A stretch of 64,000 bases of DNA from Shewanella marina JCM 15074 (lineage in GTDB: Bacteria; Pseudomonadota; Gammaproteobacteria; Enterobacterales; Shewanellaceae). Below are positions 34,788 to 43,829 of the stretch, one piece after another; positions within the stretch are counted from its first letter, which is position 1, and every line of letters begins with the position of its first letter. Under the pieces are notes generated by a model. It searched no databases. It had not been told where the DNA came from and saw only the letters and a program-made list of their open reading frames with translations. Made by a program: the position numbers and the translations under genes. The stretch spans positions 62,001 to 126,000 of the forward strand of contig NZ_BALM01000005.1 of the NCBI RefSeq assembly GCF_000614975.1. The letters are read 5' to 3'.

Positions 34788-35441
34788 ATGCAATTAAAAC
34801 CGATTATATCTAGCCAACAAGCCGCAGCTAAATTAGCCAATAACCAAACCATTATGATTGGTGGATTTATGACTGTGGGTACTCCAGAAAAAATTATTGC
34901 TGCAATAGCAGACGCTAGAGTGCACGATTTAACCATCATTTGTAATGATACAGGCCTACCCAATAAAGGTATTGGTGTTCTAATTCATAATCAACAAGCA
35001 AAAAAAATCATTGCCTCACATATTGGTTTAAACCCTGAGACAGGTACACAAATGAATCAGCACACTTTGGAGGTGACTCTCGTACCACAAGGCACGCTCG
35101 TAGAGCAAATTCGAAGTGCTGGAGCAGGACTAGGTGGTGTACTTACAAAAACAGGTTTGGGCACCTTAGTTGAAGAAGGCAAAGATATCATATGCCGGAA
35201 TGGCCAGAATTACATTATTGAGGACCCGTTATTTGCAGATGTCGCATTAATTAAGGCTTCAATAGTTGATAAAGCAGGTAACTGTATTTTTAAAAAGACA
35301 ACTAAAAACTTTAATCCCGTTATGGCCACTGCAGCCACGACCGTTATCGTTCAAGCTGAATCAATTGTAGAGATTGGAGAAGTTGAAGCCGATCAATTTA
35401 TGTTACCCGGCACGTTTGTTGATTTTATTGTTGAAGAATAG
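34788..35441 (+). CDS. atoD: Acetate/acetoacetate CoA-transferase, alpha subunit
   Basis: A 217-residue protein with the class I CoA-transferase alpha features MIGGFMTVGTPEKIIAAI, the glycine-rich loop AGAGLGGVLTKTGLGTLVEEGK and ADVALIKASIVDKAGN. With AtoA it moves CoA from acetyl-CoA to acetoacetate or short-chain fatty acids. An AAAGGA site precedes the ATG. It is the first gene of a tight atoD-atoA-atoB-atoE cluster. Confidence 0.93.
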   Translation: MQLKPIISSQQAAAKLANNQTIMIGGFMTVGTPEKIIAAIADARVHDLTIICNDTGLPNKGIGVLIHNQQAKKIIASHIGLNPETGTQMNQHTLEVTLVPQGTLVEQIRSAGAGLGGVLTKTGLGTLVEEGKDIICRNGQNYIIEDPLFADVALIKASIVDKAGNCIFKKTTKNFNPVMATAATTVIVQAESIVEIGEVEADQFMLPGTFVDFIVEE

Positions 35442-35450
35442 GTGATACTA

Positions 35451-36110
35451 ATGGAAAAAATTGATGTAAGAGACCGTATTGCTAAACGTGTCGCTCAAGA
35501 ATTAACACCAAATACCTTAGTTAACCTTGGTATTGGTATGCCCACACTCGTTGCTAAATATGTTGATCCTAGTCAAGGGATTTTGTTCCAGTCCGAGAAT
35601 GGCATGATTGGAATAGGGATGGATATTCCGAATGAATCTAATCTTGATCCTGATATTTCTAACGCAGCAGGTCAACCTGTGACTGCATTGCCTGAAGTTA
35701 CCTATTTTGATAGTGCACTGTCATTCTCAATTATTCGAGGTGGTCATGTTAGTGCTTCAGTCTTAGGCGCTTTAGAAGTTGACCAGCAAGGCAATCTTGC
35801 AAACTGGATTATACCCGGAAAAATGGTGCCAGGTATGGGGGGCGCAATGGATTTAGTGACTGGTGCTAAAAAAGTCATTATTGCTATGGAACATTGCGAT
35901 AAACGAGGCAATCCTAAAATTTTAGATAATTGTACTTTACCTTTAACTGCCGTAGCGGCTGTTGATCTAATTATTACTGAACTTGCTGTTATTGAGGTGA
36001 CCCGTGATGGTTTAGTACTGCTAGAAATCAGTGATGACACCACTATTGATCTTGTACAGGCTAAAACTGCTGCTCCACTCATTATCTATAACACACCTAA
36101 AGTATTCTAG
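35451..36110 (+). CDS. atoA: Acetate/acetoacetate CoA-transferase, beta subunit
   Basis: A 219-residue protein. [16 protein letters not shown] and [11 protein letters not shown] contain the catalytic glutamate (SENG) that forms the CoA thioester; [28 protein letters not shown] is the family's C-terminal signature. The ATG at 35451 has an AGGTGATA site; a GTG nine bases upstream is less likely. It lies nine bases after atoD and ten before atoB. Confidence 0.93.
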   Translation: MEKIDVRDRIAKRVAQELTPNTLVNLGIGMPTLVAKYVDPSQGILFQSENGMIGIGMDIPNESNLDPDISNAAGQPVTALPEVTYFDSALSFSIIRGGHVSASVLGALEVDQQGNLANWIIPGKMVPGMGGAMDLVTGAKKVIIAMEHCDKRGNPKILDNCTLPLTAVAAVDLIITELAVIEVTRDGLVLLEISDDTTIDLVQAKTAAPLIIYNTPKVF

Positions 36111-36119
36111 GAGAACATC

Positions 36120-37301
36120 ATGAGAGAAGTTGCGATTGTTGCTGCTGGTCGAACTGCAATTGGTGGTTTTGGTGGTAGTTTAGCTTCATTGTCGGTAGTA
36201 GAACTAGGTATTCAATGTGCTCAAGGTATGCTGAATAAAGCAGATATTCCAGTTGAAATAATTGATGAAGTCATTATTGGTAATGTCTTAGGAGCTGGTA
36301 ATGGTCAAAATATTGCCCGTCAAATTCAAATTGGCTTAGGAATCCCTGCTAAAAAAACTGCTTTTACAGTAAATAAAGTTTGTGGTGCTTCTTTAAAAAC
36401 AATTGCTTTGGCAGCACAAGCTATTATGTGTGGTGATAAAGATGTTGTATTAGCCGGTGGTTGTGAAAGCATGAGTAATGCAGCTTATATCCAACTTAAA
36501 ACACGATGGGGAGCGAGATTAGGTGATGCAGAAACTAAAGATCTAATCTTAAGTGATGGCTTAACCGATGCATTTAGTGACATACATATGGGGATTACAG
36601 CTGAAAATTTAGCTGAGAAATATCAGATAAGCCGTGAGCAACAAGATGAGTTTGCATTAACCAGCCAATTAAAAGCTGCTCAAGCTATACAAGATGGTAA
36701 GTTTAATGAAGAAATTATTCCTGTATTAATAAAAGATCGTAAAGGCGAAAAGCTTTTTGTCGTAGATGAACACCCAAGAGCAGCAACAATTGACAAGCTT
36801 GCAGGATTAAAGCCAGCATTTAAGAAGAATGGCTCAGTAACCGCTGGTAATGCATCTGGTATAAACGATGGTGCAGCAATGGTACTATTGATGCCGTTAG
36901 AATTGGCATTAGCCAATGGCTATACGCCATTAGCAATTTTAAAATCGACAGCAAGTGCGGGTGTCGAGCCGGAGTTAATGGGCTTTGGCCCTGTACCAGC
37001 GACTATAATGGCGTTAGAAAAAGCAAAACTACAACAAAAAGATATAAATCTTGTTGAATTCAACGAAGCTTTTGCAGCACAAGCATTAAGCGTATCTCAA
37101 CAATTTGCATTCCCTCCTGAAATTATTAACGTAAACGGCGGTGCAATTGCATTGGGACATCCAATCGCAGCATCAGGTGCTCGAATACTCGTGACATTAT
37201 TATTTGAGCTTAAACGTCGTAAGCAACGCTATGGCTTAGCCTCACTATGTATTGGTGGTGGTATGGGAATTACCGCGATTATCGAAAATTATAACGGCTA
37301 A
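36120..37301 (+). CDS. atoB: Acetyl-CoA acetyltransferase (thiolase) AtoB
   Basis: A 393-residue biosynthetic/degradative thiolase. The acyl-accepting Cys is C88 in NKVCGASLKT; VNGGAIALGHPIAASGAR holds the active-site His and LCIGGGMG the second Cys. It cleaves acetoacetyl-CoA, made by AtoDA, to two acetyl-CoA. A GGAGAA site precedes the ATG. The length is standard. Confidence 0.94.
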   Translation: MREVAIVAAGRTAIGGFGGSLASLSVVELGIQCAQGMLNKADIPVEIIDEVIIGNVLGAGNGQNIARQIQIGLGIPAKKTAFTVNKVCGASLKTIALAAQAIMCGDKDVVLAGGCESMSNAAYIQLKTRWGARLGDAETKDLILSDGLTDAFSDIHMGITAENLAEKYQISREQQDEFALTSQLKAAQAIQDGKFNEEIIPVLIKDRKGEKLFVVDEHPRAATIDKLAGLKPAFKKNGSVTAGNASGINDGAAMVLLMPLELALANGYTPLAILKSTASAGVEPELMGFGPVPATIMALEKAKLQQKDINLVEFNEAFAAQALSVSQQFAFPPEIINVNGGAIALGHPIAASGARILVTLLFELKRRKQRYGLASLCIGGGMGITAIIENYNG

Positions 37302-37349
37302 TTTATGATGGATTTGAGGTGGGTATAACTCACCTCATAAGGATATAGT

Positions 37350-38717
37350 ATGGAAAACATTTCTAATACCGCACCACAAAAACAAAAAACTGCCGGTGTA
37401 CTTAATATCATTGCTAATGTGCTTACCAAATTTGTGTCTCGTTATTTACCTGATGCATATGTACTAGCTGTTGTGCTTACATTAGTTATATTTGCTGCAG
37501 GCGTATTATTTACAGAGTCAACCGCACTGCAAATGGTTGAATATTGGGGAGATGGTTTATGGTCTATGATGACATTCACCATGCAAATGTGCTTAGTAAT
37601 TGTTACGGGACATGCTCTTGCTTCAACTAACCCTGTTCAAAAATTGATGCAACGCATTGCTTTATCAGTCCAAAACCCTCCCGTTGTGGCTGCAACAGTT
37701 GCATTGTTTTCTGCAGTGATGTGTTCTATTCAATGGGGTTTTGGTTTGATTGTATCAGCCATGCTAGCACGTGAGTTTGCTCGTCGTGTGGAAGGGGTCG
37801 ATTATCGAGTGCTCATTGCAGCAGCGTACATGGGGTTTATGACATGGCATGGTGGATTAATGGCATCGATTCCATTAGTTGCTGCAACTGATGGTCATTT
37901 ATTACAATCAATTACGGGTATTATTCCCGTCAGTGAAACTATTTTTAGTGGTTATAACGCTATCACTATTTTTAGCTTATTTATTGTATTACCTATAATT
38001 GCCTACTTAATTCATCCTAAAGGTAAGGATGTTGTTACTGTTGACCCTAAAATTTTAGCTCAAGTAGAAATTATTGTAGAAAAACAGGAACATCCGACTA
38101 TTGCTAATCGTCTTGAGAATAGTCGGATTTTAGCATATTCAGTTGGATTGCTTGGTTTTAGTTATATCGGCTATTTATGGTTTACTCAAGGGTTCAAGCT
38201 TGATTTAAACATAGGTAATATGTTGTTCTTATGTTTAGGTATTATTCTGCATGGTTCACCTATCGCCTATGCTTCAGCAATTAAGAATGGTGCAGTAGCA
38301 ACTTCTAGTGTCATATTACAATTCCCATTCTATGGTGGAATTCAATATATGATGGAGGAATCAAGCTTAGGTGCTGATATTACCCTTTGGTTTGTCGAAT
38401 CGGCATCAGCAAGTACTTATGCTGTGTGGACATTCTTTGCTTCAGCATTAGTAAACTTCTTTGTTCCTAGTGGTGGCGGTCACTGGATTGTACAAGGCCC
38501 ATTGATTATGCCTGGAGCTGTAGAATTAGGTGTTGATTTGGGTAAAACCGCGATGGCAATTGCCTACGGGGATATGTGGAGTAATATGGCACAACCATTT
38601 TGGGCTTTACCAGCCCTTGCTGTTGCAGGATTAGGCATTCGCGATATTATGGGCTTTACCATCACCGCTATGTTAGTCACATTACCCATATTCATGATCA
38701 CACTGACATTTTTCTAA
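37350..38717 (+). CDS. atoE: Short-chain fatty acid transporter AtoE
   Basis: A 455-residue inner-membrane protein with about 11-12 hydrophobic segments. It matches the AtoE family: FVSRYLPDAYVLAVVLTLVIFAAG near the start, MCSIQWGFGLIVSAMLARE, WHGGLMASIPLVAA, VNFFVPSGGGHWIVQGPLIMPGA and YGDMWSNMAQPFWALPAL. It probably imports acetoacetate, butyrate or similar acids. It closes the atoDABE cluster. The start has an AAGGA site. Confidence 0.93.
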   Translation: MENISNTAPQKQKTAGVLNIIANVLTKFVSRYLPDAYVLAVVLTLVIFAAGVLFTESTALQMVEYWGDGLWSMMTFTMQMCLVIVTGHALASTNPVQKLMQRIALSVQNPPVVAATVALFSAVMCSIQWGFGLIVSAMLAREFARRVEGVDYRVLIAAAYMGFMTWHGGLMASIPLVAATDGHLLQSITGIIPVSETIFSGYNAITIFSLFIVLPIIAYLIHPKGKDVVTVDPKILAQVEIIVEKQEHPTIANRLENSRILAYSVGLLGFSYIGYLWFTQGFKLDLNIGNMLFLCLGIILHGSPIAYASAIKNGAVATSSVILQFPFYGGIQYMMEESSLGADITLWFVESASASTYAVWTFFASALVNFFVPSGGGHWIVQGPLIMPGAVELGVDLGKTAMAIAYGDMWSNMAQPFWALPALAVAGLGIRDIMGFTITAMLVTLPIFMITLTFF

Positions 38718-38730
38718 CAATCATAATTCA

Positions 38731-38763
38731 AGCGCAGCATGTTTTATGCTGCGTTTAATTTTT
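38731..38763 (+). terminator. Hairpin terminator after atoE
   Basis: A CGCAGCAT/ATGCTGCG stem with a loop of T's, followed by TTTAATTTTT. It overlaps the last codons of the converging LysR gene. Confidence 0.75.
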
Positions 38764-39667
38764 CAATTTCAGTTAAATAATAATTTTTAAAATTTAAAGC
38801 AACAGAATCAATAGTATTAGGTGAGTCATAATACATATTGAGTTGCCATTGTGAGGTTTTATACTCTGTTAATATTGCAATAATTTCACCGGATTTAATC
38901 GCTTCCTCAACAACAAATTTAGGCAAGTAACCGATCCCTAAGCCTAACTTGACAGCTTTAAGTAGTAAATTACTATCACTTACCTCTAGAATATCTGCAG
39001 TTTTAATCATTAATTGCTGTTCACTAACCACATATGCCCATTCTTTACTCGCTGTTAATGAGCGTGCATATAAACATTGGTGTTCTGATAATTCATAAGG
39101 TGTTGTAGGAGATAAAGATCTTGCTAAATATGATGGTGCAGCAACCGTTAAAAAAGGTTCTATGATGAGGCATTTACGAATTTTGTCTAAATTCTTTTCT
39201 ATTTTGCAATCATAACTACTTAAGGCACTAAAAATAATATCATATTTTTGTGAATCGGCTAAACCATGGGGATTAATATCAATATTAAATTTGACTTTAG
39301 GATTGCTAATTGAATAAGTCGCAATAATAGGCAGTAAATAACGATCGGCATAAACTGGTGTACAGCAAATTTTTAAACTGCCCTCTTGTTCAGCAATATC
39401 AGCTTTAATTTCTCGATTAATTTTGATTATATCGTCAACAATATACCTCCATTTCTCAAAGAAGATTAAGCCTGAGTTAGTTAATTGGATCGAGCAACCT
39501 TTGCGGCTTAGTAATTTAATTTGATATGCAGTTTCTAGATCAACTATCCAGCGTGATCCAGTTGCAATAGATACTGATACGTATTCAGCAGCCGAAGAAA
39601 TAGAACCAAGGCGCACAACATGGACGAAGAAGATAATTTTTTCAACTAACCCGTATTGAGTAATCAT
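38744..39667 (-). CDS. LysR-family regulator, probably of the ato cluster
   Basis: A 307-residue LysR regulator. The N-terminal helix-turn-helix is LGSISSAAEYVSVSIATGSRWIVDLETAYQIKLLSRK, with the usual substrate-binding domain behind it (LKICCTPVYADRYLLPIIATY, LLLKAVKLGLGIGYLPKFVVEEAI). It converges on atoE, and atoDABE has no other nearby regulator; LysR genes accompany ato clusters in Haemophilus. Control of ato is inferred from position. E. coli uses the AtoSC two-component system instead. Confidence 0.85.
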   Translation of the reverse strand: MITQYGLVEKIIFFVHVVRLGSISSAAEYVSVSIATGSRWIVDLETAYQIKLLSRKGCSIQLTNSGLIFFEKWRYIVDDIIKINREIKADIAEQEGSLKICCTPVYADRYLLPIIATYSISNPKVKFNIDINPHGLADSQKYDIIFSALSSYDCKIEKNLDKIRKCLIIEPFLTVAAPSYLARSLSPTTPYELSEHQCLYARSLTASKEWAYVVSEQQLMIKTADILEVSDSNLLLKAVKLGLGIGYLPKFVVEEAIKSGEIIAILTEYKTSQWQLNMYYDSPNTIDSVALNFKNYYLTEIEKLNAA

Positions 39668-39781
39668 AAATAGTCCTGCTATCTTTTTTATGATTAATCA
39701 ATAAATAAAGATTAATGTAAAGTAGTTAGTGTTAAAACTATACTCTGTAACCGTTGCCAACATAATTTATGAGAGCTAGGT

Positions 39782-39815
39782 AAAAAAAACCAGTGCATTT
39801 ACACTGGTTTAAAAA
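39782..39815 (-). terminator. Terminator after yaiL
   Basis: An AAACCAGTG/CACTGGTTT stem with flanking A and T runs just past the yaiL stop on the minus strand. Confidence 0.85.
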
Positions 39816-39828
39816 TAGACATTTTTGA

Positions 39829-40374
39829 TTACCACATTAAATCATCTGGAATAACGTAATCGGCATAAGGATCATCTTCTACGATCTCTTCTACCGTATT
39901 ATTCTCAGCAGTCCATAAGTAACCACACCAAGCAGGAACAAGTAAGTTAACGCGTTCTGCTAGCTTATGAGGTACTAAGTGACTTTTATCTTGATAACGC
40001 ACAATCCCTAGTAAACCATTTAATAACTGAGCTTGGAGCTTTTCATTAACGTATACGCTATAAATTTTGTTCTCTAAGGTATAGTTAAATTTAATCTCTG
40101 CGTCGTTAGGTAAAGTCAGTGCGCAACGACTAAATTCAGTAATTAAACTTCTTACTTGGCCGCGTTCTGATGCTTCTGCAAATCGCTGCTCATTAAGTGC
40201 TTTATCTTTTGCTGCTTGAGCCTGTTTTTGCTCTGCAATTTGTTGTTTAAGCTGGGCACTACCATCGTCTTTGTTCGCTTTGCGATCACGACGTTTCTGG
40301 GTTTTTGCATCCCTGACTTTTTGCTTACTCGCAAGTCCAGCTTTTAATAGCTGCTCTTGTAATGCGTTAGCCAT
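39829..40374 (-). CDS. yaiL: YaiL-type DUF2058 protein
   Basis: A 181-residue protein. The N-terminal MANALQEQLLKAGLASKQKVRDAKTQK and the highly charged coiled-coil stretch after it, then SLITEFSRC and FNYTLENKIYSVYVNEKLQAQLLNG, match E. coli YaiL (DUF2058), annotated as a nucleoprotein or polynucleotide-associated protein of unclear function. It ends in an acidic tail. It lies 12 bp after the SDR gene, so they probably share a transcript. Confidence 0.87.
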   Translation of the reverse strand: MANALQEQLLKAGLASKQKVRDAKTQKRRDRKANKDDGSAQLKQQIAEQKQAQAAKDKALNEQRFAEASERGQVRSLITEFSRCALTLPNDAEIKFNYTLENKIYSVYVNEKLQAQLLNGLLGIVRYQDKSHLVPHKLAERVNLLVPAWCGYLWTAENNTVEEIVEDDPYADYVIPDDLMW

Positions 40375-40386
40375 AATTAATCTCTT

Positions 40387-41190
40387 TTACTGTTGTGATT
40401 TTTGAGCAAGTAATGCCATTGCGGTACTTACTCCACCTAATGACCAGCCGCCATCTACGGGTATGATAGCGCCTGTAACATAACTGGCAAGCGGAGACGC
40501 TAAAAATAATGCCATATTAGCAATATCTTTGGTGTCACCATTGCGTTGTAAAGGTACGCTTGCAGCTACCTCTTGTTGTAATTCTGCTGTAGGAGCGAGT
40601 CGATTAAAGCCCTCAGTATTAGCAATCGGCCCAGGAATAATTGAATTAACTCTGATCCCTTTACTGCCCCACTCTAGCGCCAGTGATTTAGTCAACATAT
40701 CAACGCCTGCTTTTGCTGCACAAACATGTGCTTGCATTGCCATAGCAATATTTGCCTGTGGCGCTGATATTTGAATAATATTGCCTTTTACCAGCTGCAA
40801 CAGCGGTAATGCTTGCTTGAGCACATGAAAACTGCCTAATAGATCGATATCCATTACGGCTTTAAATCCATTTTCAGACATACTTTCTGCCAGTGCAGGA
40901 AAGTTACCGGCTGCGCCACTGATTAACACATCAATATGCCCTAGCATCGCCGCAATCTGACTAAACCCTGCTTTTACATCTTCTAGATTACGTACATCAA
41001 AACTTACGCCCAAATGTTGATGATTTGGGTTAGTTTGCTGTAGATGTTCGACTGCTTCATTTATCTTGTCATGATTGCGGCCTACGACAACAACTCTTGC
41101 ACCTGCTTGGGCAAATGCCGTCGCAATGCCTAAGTTAATACCACTTGTACCACCGATGACTAAGACATGTTTATTATGGTAGTCGAACAT
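40387..41190 (-). CDS. SDR oxidoreductase of the 2,4-dienoyl-CoA reductase (DECR) type
   Basis: A 267-residue short-chain dehydrogenase. The NADP-binding loop is GGTSGINLGIA (residues 13-23), with GNFPALAESMSENGFKAVMDIDLLGSF and ISAPQ following. The canonical YxxxK is replaced by HxxxK (AHVCAAKAGVDMLTKSLALEWG), and the next part is RVNSIIPGPIANTEGFNRL. This Tyr-to-His pattern with PGPIxxTEG is what peroxisomal and mitochondrial 2,4-dienoyl-CoA reductases show, in which catalysis uses a different residue. It likely reduces dienoyl-CoA in unsaturated fatty-acid oxidation. It lies just after pyrF. Substrate is an inference. Confidence 0.8.
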   Translation of the reverse strand: MFDYHNKHVLVIGGTSGINLGIATAFAQAGARVVVVGRNHDKINEAVEHLQQTNPNHQHLGVSFDVRNLEDVKAGFSQIAAMLGHIDVLISGAAGNFPALAESMSENGFKAVMDIDLLGSFHVLKQALPLLQLVKGNIIQISAPQANIAMAMQAHVCAAKAGVDMLTKSLALEWGSKGIRVNSIIPGPIANTEGFNRLAPTAELQQEVAASVPLQRNGDTKDIANMALFLASPLASYVTGAIIPVDGGWSLGGVSTAMALLAQKSQQ

Positions 41191-41199
41191 AAGTTTTCC

Positions 41200-41895
41200 T
41201 TATTTTATCGATTGAATAATCTCATGTAACGCAGCAAGAGGATCGGCGGCTTGCGTGATTGGACGGCCAATAACAAGGTAATCAGAACCTGCGATAAGTG
41301 CCTGTTTCGGCGTCATAATACGTTGTTGATCACCAGCATCACTTCCTTCAGGACGAATACCTGGCGTAACAAGTTTGAATTCTTTGCCAAACTCCGCTTT
41401 TAGCATTTCGGCCTCACGAGCTGAGCATACAACACCATCTAATCCCGCTTGATGAGTTAGGCTAGCTAAGCGTTTAACCTGCTCTTCTGCACTGCAATTG
41501 ATACCGATTAATGGCAGTTCTTCGTCAGTCATTGAGGTTAATACGGTCACCGCAATGAGTAATGGCGCATTGTCGCCATATGGGCGTAGTGCTTCGCGGG
41601 CTGCTTGCATCATTGCTAAACCGCCTGTTGCATGGACGTTTGTCATCCATACACCTAACTCTGCTGCGGCGGTAACAGCTTTAGCTACGGTATTAGGAAT
41701 ATCATGGAATTTTAAATCGAGAAAGACATCGAAACCGCGGTCATGGATCTCTGTGATAAATTGAGGTCCGAAAAGGGTGAACATCTCTTTACCGACTTTT
41801 AAACGACAAAGATTAGGATCAAGTTTATCAATTAGATTTAATGCTTTATTTTTATTGTCGAAATCTAGGGCAACTACGATAGGTTTTGATGTCAT
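41200..41895 (-). CDS. pyrF: Orotidine 5'-phosphate decarboxylase
   Basis: A 231-residue cytoplasmic enzyme of pyrimidine synthesis (OMP to UMP). Active-site motifs are [12 protein letters not shown] at the N-terminus, [19 protein letters not shown] (catalytic D-K-D network), [16 protein letters not shown] and the C-terminal [11 protein letters not shown]. Length is typical. It follows lapB on the same strand, the order found in E. coli. Confidence 0.95.
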   Translation of the reverse strand: MTSKPIVVALDFDNKNKALNLIDKLDPNLCRLKVGKEMFTLFGPQFITEIHDRGFDVFLDLKFHDIPNTVAKAVTAAAELGVWMTNVHATGGLAMMQAAREALRPYGDNAPLLIAVTVLTSMTDEELPLIGINCSAEEQVKRLASLTHQAGLDGVVCSAREAEMLKAEFGKEFKLVTPGIRPEGSDAGDQQRIMTPKQALIAGSDYLVIGRPITQAADPLAALHEIIQSIK

Positions 41896-41917
41896 GTTAA
41901 CTCCAATGCTTTAATTA

Positions 41918-43075
41918 TTATTCACCGTCAAGGCCACGGATCCGCTTGATACTGCCCCATGTTTTACATGATGGACACTGCCAGTAAAGGCTATGAGATG
42001 GGAATCCGCAGGCATTACAACGGTAATTTGGTCGGTATTTGATTTGTTGTTCTACAAGCTGCTCTAGCTGAGTTAAGCTTTGTTTCGCTTGCCCTTCTTC
42101 AGCTTGTTCTATGTGTAATTGCATTAGATATTGAAATCCACGCATGGTTGGATGTCGATAAAGCTCATTAAGTAACATCGACTCAGCCACTTTTGACTCA
42201 TTATCTAATGTATATTGCTGAGCTAGCGCAACCACAATTGATGCACCTGCACCATCTGTAAGCGCTTGGCTAAGCATCTCTTTATAAGCTGTGACATCTT
42301 TATCACTGTAACAAGCTTTAGCTGTGACCAATGCATCTGCAAATAACTCTGAGTCTGCTTTTGATAAGCGGTTGAGCATATTGATGCAGTTTTTAGAATC
42401 ACCTTCGGCTAAATATAGTTTAGCGAGTTCAAGTAAAGCCCTACCACAATTTTCATCTTGCTTTAATGCTGAGTTATAGCGTTTAATCGCCTGTTCAGTA
42501 TTTTCAGCTTCATCTGCTAATTGGCAATAGAAGTGAGCGGTGTCGTGGCTTAATTGTTGTTGGCGTTTGCGTGGTAGCCGTGAAGTAATATCAATGGCTT
42601 TAGTCCACTCTTTAGTGACTTGGTAAATAGAAATTAGCTGTTGTTCAGCTTCTTCTGAATGTTGCTCTTGTTTGACTAACTGTAAAAAGATTTCTTCTGC
42701 ACGATCAAAAATACCGGCAGCGACATAATCTTTACCCAGTTCCATCATGGCATCATCACGCTGTTCTGCTGTCAGGCTCGGACGCGCAATTAGATTTTGA
42801 TGGATTCTAATTGAACGGTCTACTTCCCCTCGCTTGCGAAATAAGCTACCTAGAGACATATGGGTGTCTATGGTCTCGTCATCCACATCGAGCATACTAA
42901 TAAATAAATCTACCGCTTTATCTGATTCATTTGAAAGTAAGAAGTTTAAGCCGGTAAAGTAATCGCGACTAAGTGATTTCTGTTGATTTGCACTTTTTTG
43001 ACGGAGACTGCGGCGTCCCATATACCAGCCATAGCCTGCAGCAATCGGCAATAACAGAAATAGGATTTCTAGCAT
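41918..43075 (-). CDS. lapB: LPS assembly protein LapB (YciM)
   Basis: A 385-residue inner-membrane-anchored protein: an N-terminal membrane helix (MLEILFLLLPIAAGYGWYMGRR), a row of tetratricopeptide repeats from about residue 35 to 330, and a C-terminal rubredoxin-type metal site (YRCNACGF...WQCPSCKTWG). LapB guides FtsH to degrade LpxC and so sets the rate of lipid A synthesis. The start lies one base after the lapA stop. Length matches E. coli. Confidence 0.95.
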   Translation of the reverse strand: MLEILFLLLPIAAGYGWYMGRRSLRQKSANQQKSLSRDYFTGLNFLLSNESDKAVDLFISMLDVDDETIDTHMSLGSLFRKRGEVDRSIRIHQNLIARPSLTAEQRDDAMMELGKDYVAAGIFDRAEEIFLQLVKQEQHSEEAEQQLISIYQVTKEWTKAIDITSRLPRKRQQQLSHDTAHFYCQLADEAENTEQAIKRYNSALKQDENCGRALLELAKLYLAEGDSKNCINMLNRLSKADSELFADALVTAKACYSDKDVTAYKEMLSQALTDGAGASIVVALAQQYTLDNESKVAESMLLNELYRHPTMRGFQYLMQLHIEQAEEGQAKQSLTQLEQLVEQQIKYRPNYRCNACGFPSHSLYWQCPSCKTWGSIKRIRGLDGE

Positions 43076-43076
43076 A

Positions 43077-43346
43077 TTAAGCGTCGCTTCCCTCAGCTGG
43101 TTTTAATTGCGCAAGTTGTTTAAGCGCAGTTCGCAATTTAAGCTTAGTACGAACGATATAAAACATTGAGAATAACCAACAAAGTATAAATCCAGCTAAA
43201 AATACGACACCAAGTACGATGGGTAATCTAAATTCACCTTGGGCAATAAAATAACTAATCGTGACAATTTGTTCATTCTTGGCACCAAACACCAATGCAA
43301 TGACAAATAGAAGTGCGACCACTACCATGACTAAGAACGATTTCAC
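43077..43346 (-). CDS. lapA: LapA (YciS) inner-membrane protein
   Basis: An 89-residue protein with two membrane segments: FLVMVVVALLFVIALVFGA, then IVLGVVFLAGFILCWLFSMFYIV. It resembles E. coli LapA, including GAKNEQIVTISYFIAQGEFRL. The GTG at 43346 has an AGGGA site seven bases upstream and gives the family's N-terminus; an ATG further up would add 14 unusual residues. It acts with LapB in LPS quality control and is co-transcribed with it. Confidence 0.9.
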   Translation of the reverse strand: MKSFLVMVVVALLFVIALVFGAKNEQIVTISYFIAQGEFRLPIVLGVVFLAGFILCWLFSMFYIVRTKLKLRTALKQLAQLKPAEGSDA

Positions 43347-43430
43347 TGTTACATCCCTATCCGTTGTCTTATAGATATGATTATCCAAGAAATTTAGTCA
43401 ACTGGCTAGCGTTTGCCAAAAAACAGCCAT

Positions 43431-43460
43431 AAAAAAGCCTCCTAACGGAGGCTTTTTAAG
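43431..43460 (-). terminator. Terminator after ihfB
   Basis: An AAAAAAGCCTCC/GGAGGCTTTTT stem with a four-base loop between ihfB and lapA on the minus strand. Confidence 0.9.
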
Positions 43461-43471
43461 CGAATATCGAT

Positions 43472-43758
43472 TTAGCTATTCACCGCATCGACTCGTTCGC
43501 GCAGTTCTTTGCCTGGCTTAAAGTGAGGAACATACTTGCCATCCAAATCTACTGAAGAACCAGTTTTTGGATTGCGTCCTGTCCTCGGAGCCCGGTAATG
43601 AAGAGAAAAGCTACCAAAACCACGGATCTCTATACGATCACCGATTTCTAATGTATGAGACATTTGCTCTAACATTTCTTTGATCGCGCTTTCAACTTCT
43701 TTTGCCGAGAGCTGCGACTGCTACTGGCAAGTTTTTCGATCAGTTCGGATTTTGTCAT
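43472..43758 (-). pseudogene. ihfB: Integration host factor beta subunit, frameshifted in this sequence
   Basis: The long piece (from 43675 down) carries the IHF/HU DNA-binding arm: [25 protein letters not shown], ending in [15 protein letters not shown]. The family's first 28 residues are in another frame: ATG 43758 reads [13 protein letters not shown] and then runs into a stop. One extra base near 43719-43720 restores a [24 protein letters not shown] continuation and a 95-residue protein, the standard IhfB length. IHF bends DNA as an IhfA-IhfB dimer. The gene follows rpsA, as in enterobacteria. The break is probably a sequence error. Confidence 0.9.
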
Positions 43759-43799
43759 CCTAGCTACCCCTATTATCAAGCCAAATTACAGTCACCTAA

Positions 43800-43817
43800 C
43801 GGGGAGTAAACTCCCCG
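43800..43817 (-). terminator. Hairpin between rpsA and ihfB
   Basis: A perfect CGGGGAGT/ACTCCCCG stem just past the rpsA stop with only a weak T tract. It could be a partial terminator that sets the ihfB/rpsA ratio. Confidence 0.55.
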
Positions 43818-43829
43818 AACAACAGGCGA

